From SZUA-430 sp041477875 (GTDB lineage: Bacteria; Pseudomonadota; Alphaproteobacteria; Micropepsales; Micropepsaceae), in NCBI GenBank assembly GCA_041477875.1, contig JBGOVA010000096.1:1-16663 (forward strand): a DNA stretch of 16,663 nucleotides. Direction: 5' to 3'. Of the stretch, positions 14,493 to 16,663 are shown piece after piece (within the stretch, counting starts at the first letter, position 1; each line of letters begins with the position of its first letter). Both the position numbers and the translations under genes were made by a program. The notes beneath the pieces are model-generated. The model did not search any database and had not been told where the DNA came from. It saw only the letters and a list, made by a program, of their open reading frames with translations.

Positions 14493-15056
14493 TCAGCGCG
14501 GGGCTACCGCGGCGACGGTTTTGGACTCTGATTTTGCGGGAAAGAACGTGTAAGACAGCGTCACGGCGGTGACATCTTTCGTTGTTAGGTCGCTAGCGAT
14601 GGCGGGATCGACGAAGAACGAGACGCCCAAGTTGGCGACTTGGCCGGCCTTGAGTTCCTGCCTGGTGAAACAGAAGCATTGGATCTTGTTGAAGTAGGGT
14701 GCGGCCTTTTCCGGGGTCACGTTGAAGGTCGCCGTCCCGACCACCGCTTGCGCGCCGGCGTTGTGCGCGCGGTAGAAGGCTTGGCTGTTCTCGCCGAGGC
14801 GCACTTTCATCGACGTATGCTCCGGCCGGAACTCCCACGGCATGCCTTGCGCGACATTCGCGTCGAAGCGCACTTCGATCGAACCGTCGGCAACGGTCTT
14901 CGAGGCTGCGCTGTAGATGCGCGGCGTGCCGTCGAAGCCGGTCGCCTGGCAGAAGATGCGATAGAGCGGGACCGACGCATAGGTGAGGCCTACCATCCCG
15001 GCGAAGACGCCGACACAGATCAACACCACTCTGTCGTTGCGGTCGAACTTTCGCAT
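14493..15056 (-). CDS. ctaG: Cytochrome c oxidase assembly protein CtaG/Cox11
   Basis: A 187-aa copper chaperone that delivers copper to the CuB site of oxidase subunit I. One N-terminal helix (about 9-28) anchors a periplasmic domain. The helix ends in SVPLYRIFCQATGFDGTP (28-45), with the conserved C36. The copper-binding CFCF motif is at 127-130 (NKIQCFCFTRQEL), and GVSFFVDP follows (144-151). I chose the ATG at 15054-15056. An in-frame TTG at 15066-15068 would add four residues (M-K-Y-P) and lies four bases after the stop of the upstream small gene, so it is a real alternative if translation is coupled. An ATG overlapping that stop codon (15071-15073) is out of frame and terminates after two codons. 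Confidence 0.95.
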   Translation of the reverse strand: MRKFDRNDRVVLICVGVFAGMVGLTYASVPLYRIFCQATGFDGTPRIYSAASKTVADGSIEVRFDANVAQGMPWEFRPEHTSMKVRLGENSQAFYRAHNAGAQAVVGTATFNVTPEKAAPYFNKIQCFCFTRQELKAGQVANLGVSFFVDPAIASDLTTKDVTAVTLSYTFFPAKSESKTVAAVAPR

Positions 15057-15072
15057 CGGATACTTCAACTCA

Positions 15073-15225
15073 TCACAGCGGTCTGTTCATCACGTTGCCG
15101 CCGAGCTTGACGATCGTGACCACGAAGACCAGCACGACGAAAGCCAGCAAGACCCCGGCGATGGCCCAGTTGCGCTGATTGCGCTTGCGTTCTTCTTCCG
15201 GGGTCAGCTGCATGATCGTGCTCAT
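15073..15225 (-). CDS. Small single-helix membrane protein between ctaB and ctaG (CoxF-like)
   Basis: A 50-aa protein, short enough to be missed by length cut-offs. It starts MSTIMQLTPEEERKRNQRNW, a charged cytoplasmic head, followed by one hydrophobic helix (about 20-40, AIAGVLLAFVVLVFVVTIVK) and a short tail LGGNVMNRPL. Its ATG overlaps the ctaB stop as ATGA, and its own TGA lies just upstream of ctaG, so it is embedded in the operon. Alphaproteobacterial oxidase loci usually hold a small ORF here, often called coxF or annotated hypothetical. The pattern of a basic head, one helix and a GGNVMxRPL-type tail agrees with my memory of that family. Its function is unproven; a role in oxidase assembly or as a small accessory subunit is inferred from position. 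Confidence 0.85.
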   Translation of the reverse strand: MSTIMQLTPEEERKRNQRNWAIAGVLLAFVVLVFVVTIVKLGGNVMNRPL

Positions 15226-16151
15226 GCTCCCGGCGCGAGACCGATGAGGCGCTCCGCGGCCAACGCGGTGAAGACGGCAAACAGATAAAAGATCGAATAA
15301 GCGAACAAACGCATCGCTGCGGTGCGTTCGGCCTCTTTCGGGGCGCGCCAGAGCGCGACGGCGAAGCCAAGGAAGCCCAAGCAGCCGATCAGCGCTGTCG
15401 CACCGTAGACCGGCCCGAGCAACCCGAGTGCGAACGGTGTCCCGGTCGCGGCGATGAGCAAGAACGTGTAAGCGAGGATGTGATTGCGCGTCGCGCGCGA
15501 GCCTTTCACGACTGGAAGCATCGGCACTTTGGCGCGCGCGTAGTCTTCGCTGCCCGCGAGCGCCAGGGCCCAGAAGTGCGGTGGCGTCCACAGGAAGATG
15601 ATGAGGAACAAGAGCCAGGGCAGCGTGTCGAAGGCGTTGCCCGTCACTGCGGCCCATCCGATTACCGGCGGCAACGCACCGGCGGCGCCGCCGATGACGA
15701 TGTTCTGCACCGTCGATCGCTTCAGCCACATCGTGTACACGAACACGTAAAAGGCGATCGTCGCGGCCAAGAGCGCCGCCGCGACGTAGCCGACCAAGAA
15801 GGCCATCGCAAAGACGCTGAAGGCGGCGAGCGTCGCGCCGAATTCAAGCGCTTGCTGGGCGCCGATCTTGCCGGAGGGAACGGGACGGGCGCGCGTGCGG
15901 ATCATGATCGCGTCGATGTCGGCGTCGTACCACTGATTGAGCGCGCCCGCGGCGCCCGCGCCGACCGCAATACAAAGCAACGCAGCGACGGCGATGACCG
16001 GGTGGATCGAGCCGGGTGCGACGATGATCGTCGCCAGGGCCGTGAAGACCACAAGCGACATCACGCGCGGCTTCAACAGCGCCAGATAATCGGCAGGGCC
16101 GGCGAGCGAGGCGCCGGGTCTTTCGGTTGCCGGTGCTGCGACGCCGGTCAA
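15222..16151 (-). CDS. ctaB: Heme o synthase (protoheme IX farnesyltransferase)
   Basis: A 309-aa polytopic inner-membrane UbiA-family prenyltransferase that attaches a farnesyl group to heme b to give heme o, the precursor of heme a for the aa3 oxidase. Key features: YLALLKPRVMSLVVFTAL (22-39) at the first helix; the first Asp-rich motif N72-Q-W-Y-D76-A-D-I-D80 followed by IMIRTRARPVPSG; LKRSTVQNIVIGGAAGALPP; and the second motif region WTPPHFWALAL with EDYARAKVPMLPVV. The open frame runs further upstream, but that part only mirrors subunit I. The plausible start is TTG at 16149-16151, overlapping the subunit I stop as TTGA and leaving the usual short N-terminus before LKPRVM. No in-frame ATG precedes the LKPRVM helix, so a TTG start is nearly forced. 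Confidence 0.95.
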   Translation of the reverse strand: MTGVAAPATERPGASLAGPADYLALLKPRVMSLVVFTALATIIVAPGSIHPVIAVAALLCIAVGAGAAGALNQWYDADIDAIMIRTRARPVPSGKIGAQQALEFGATLAAFSVFAMAFLVGYVAAALLAATIAFYVFVYTMWLKRSTVQNIVIGGAAGALPPVIGWAAVTGNAFDTLPWLLFLIIFLWTPPHFWALALAGSEDYARAKVPMLPVVKGSRATRNHILAYTFLLIAATGTPFALGLLGPVYGATALIGCLGFLGFAVALWRAPKEAERTAAMRLFAYSIFYLFAVFTALAAERLIGLAPGA

Positions 16152-16663
16152 TGGCCGTGTCCCGTCGGGGTGATCTTGGGCAGCTCGTTGAACTGATGAA
16201 ACGGCGGCGGCGACGGCAGCGTCCATTCCAGCGTCGTCGCGCCCACGCCCCACGGGTTGTCGGCGGCCTTGCGGCGCGAGATGAACATCTCGGCGAGCGT
16301 GACCAAGAAGATCAGCACGGCGAAGCCCGAAATGAACGATCCGACGGAAGAGACGTAGTTCCAATACGCGTAAGCGTCCGGGTAGTCGATATAACGGCGC
16401 GGCATGCCCGCCAGCCCCAAGAAATGCTGCGGGAAGAACGTGAGGTTGACGCCGACGAACGTCACCCAGAAGTGCAGCTGGCCGAGCCACTCCTTGTATT
16501 GATAGCCCCACATCTTGCCGGACCAGTAGTAGAAGCCGCCGAAGATGGCGAAGACGGCGCCGAGCGAGAGCACGTAGTGGAAGTGCGCCACGACGTAGTA
16601 GGTATCGTGCAGCGACTTATCGATGCCGGAGTTCGCAAGCACGACACCGGTCACGCCGCCCAG
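16148..16663 (-). CDS. ctaD: Cytochrome c oxidase subunit I, C-terminal part (5' end outside window)
   Basis: The last 171 residues of the catalytic subunit of aa3-type cytochrome c oxidase, which carries heme a, heme a3 and CuB and reduces oxygen while pumping protons. The fragment includes LHDTYYVVAHFHYVLS, where the two histidines of HFH (H27 and H29 of the fragment) are the axial ligands of heme a3 and heme a. Later come FPQHFLGLAGMPRRYIDYPD and the last membrane helix, GSFISGFAVLIFLVTLAEMF, then a cytoplasmic tail ending PTGHGH. The frame is open to the window edge with LGGVTG, so the gene continues beyond. Its stop overlaps the ctaB TTG start. Confidence 0.97.
   Translation of the reverse strand: MGGVTGVVLANSGIDKSLHDTYYVVAHFHYVLSLGAVFAIFGGFYYWSGKMWGYQYKEWLGQLHFWVTFVGVNLTFFPQHFLGLAGMPRRYIDYPDAYAYWNYVSSVGSFISGFAVLIFLVTLAEMFISRRKAADNPWGVGATTLEWTLPSPPPFHQFNELPKITPTGHGH

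Noticed and set aside
13634..14572. Plus-strand open frame of about 312 codons opposite subunit III
   Set aside because: Antisense shadow of a certain gene; composition is dominated by charged residues with no family signature.
16152..16511. N-terminal extension of heme o synthase by about 120 residues
   Set aside because: The extension is the out-of-frame image of subunit I, Arg/Gly/Ala-rich, and unlike any UbiA-family N-terminus.
1..16663. Mobile elements, phage genes, CRISPR arrays, toxin-antitoxin or defence systems, tRNA/rRNA genes
   Set aside because: I looked for transposase or integrase motifs, direct-repeat arrays, terminal repeats and cloverleaf patterns and saw none. The gene content is mainly conserved core genome.

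Overview
The window is GC-rich chromosomal DNA from a Gram-negative bacterium, almost certainly an alphaproteobacterium. The strongest evidence is gene order. Reading leftward on the minus strand, cytochrome oxidase subunit I is followed by heme o synthase, a roughly 50-aa membrane peptide, CtaG/Cox11, subunit III, a DUF983 protein, SURF1, threonine synthase, an M16 (MPP-like) peptidase and a GNAT acetyltransferase. This is the aa3-oxidase locus layout I know from many alphaproteobacteria. A YqgE gene beside a DsbD-N-like gene and a peroxiredoxin fits the same group. I cannot name the genus.

Left part (1-5143): a peroxiredoxin (cut by the window edge) and a secreted DsbD-alpha-like protein lie on the minus strand, divergent from yqgE on the plus strand. 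The yqgE promoter appears to place the transcription start on the ATG itself. yqgE then runs tail-to-tail into, and overlaps by 33 bp, a large minus-strand c-di-GMP gene. That gene encodes a signal peptide, an extracellular DISM-like domain, seven membrane segments, PAS, a degenerate GGDEF and an intact EAL.

Middle part (5144-8569): a divergent intergenic region, then an exported NTF2-like (DUF4440-type) gene broken by a one-base frameshift in a G run. Next is a 451-bp non-coding stretch with several perfect inverted repeats, including an arm that can pair with either of two identical partners. After that comes a hybrid histidine kinase whose N-terminal receiver has lost its phosphoacceptor Asp while its C-terminal receiver is intact. 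This is the most accessory-looking part of the window.

Right part (8576-16663): eleven minus-strand genes in the same direction, mostly touching or overlapping (TTGA, ATGA, GTGA and TAATG junctions; TAG directly followed by ATG). They form an oxidase biogenesis unit (ctaD end, ctaB, small peptide, ctaG, ctaE, DUF983, SURF1) leading into thrC, an M16 peptidase, a GNAT acetyltransferase and a membrane-anchored FKBP isomerase. Heme A precursor synthesis (CtaB), CuB delivery (CtaG) and assembly (SURF1) are thus co-expressed with the structural subunits.

I found no tRNA, rRNA, CRISPR array, insertion sequence, phage gene or defence system. Most of the window is ordinary core genome. The items worth a second look are the pseudo-receiver kinase, the structured intergenic region before it, the frameshifted NTF2-like gene and the predicted leaderless yqgE transcript.
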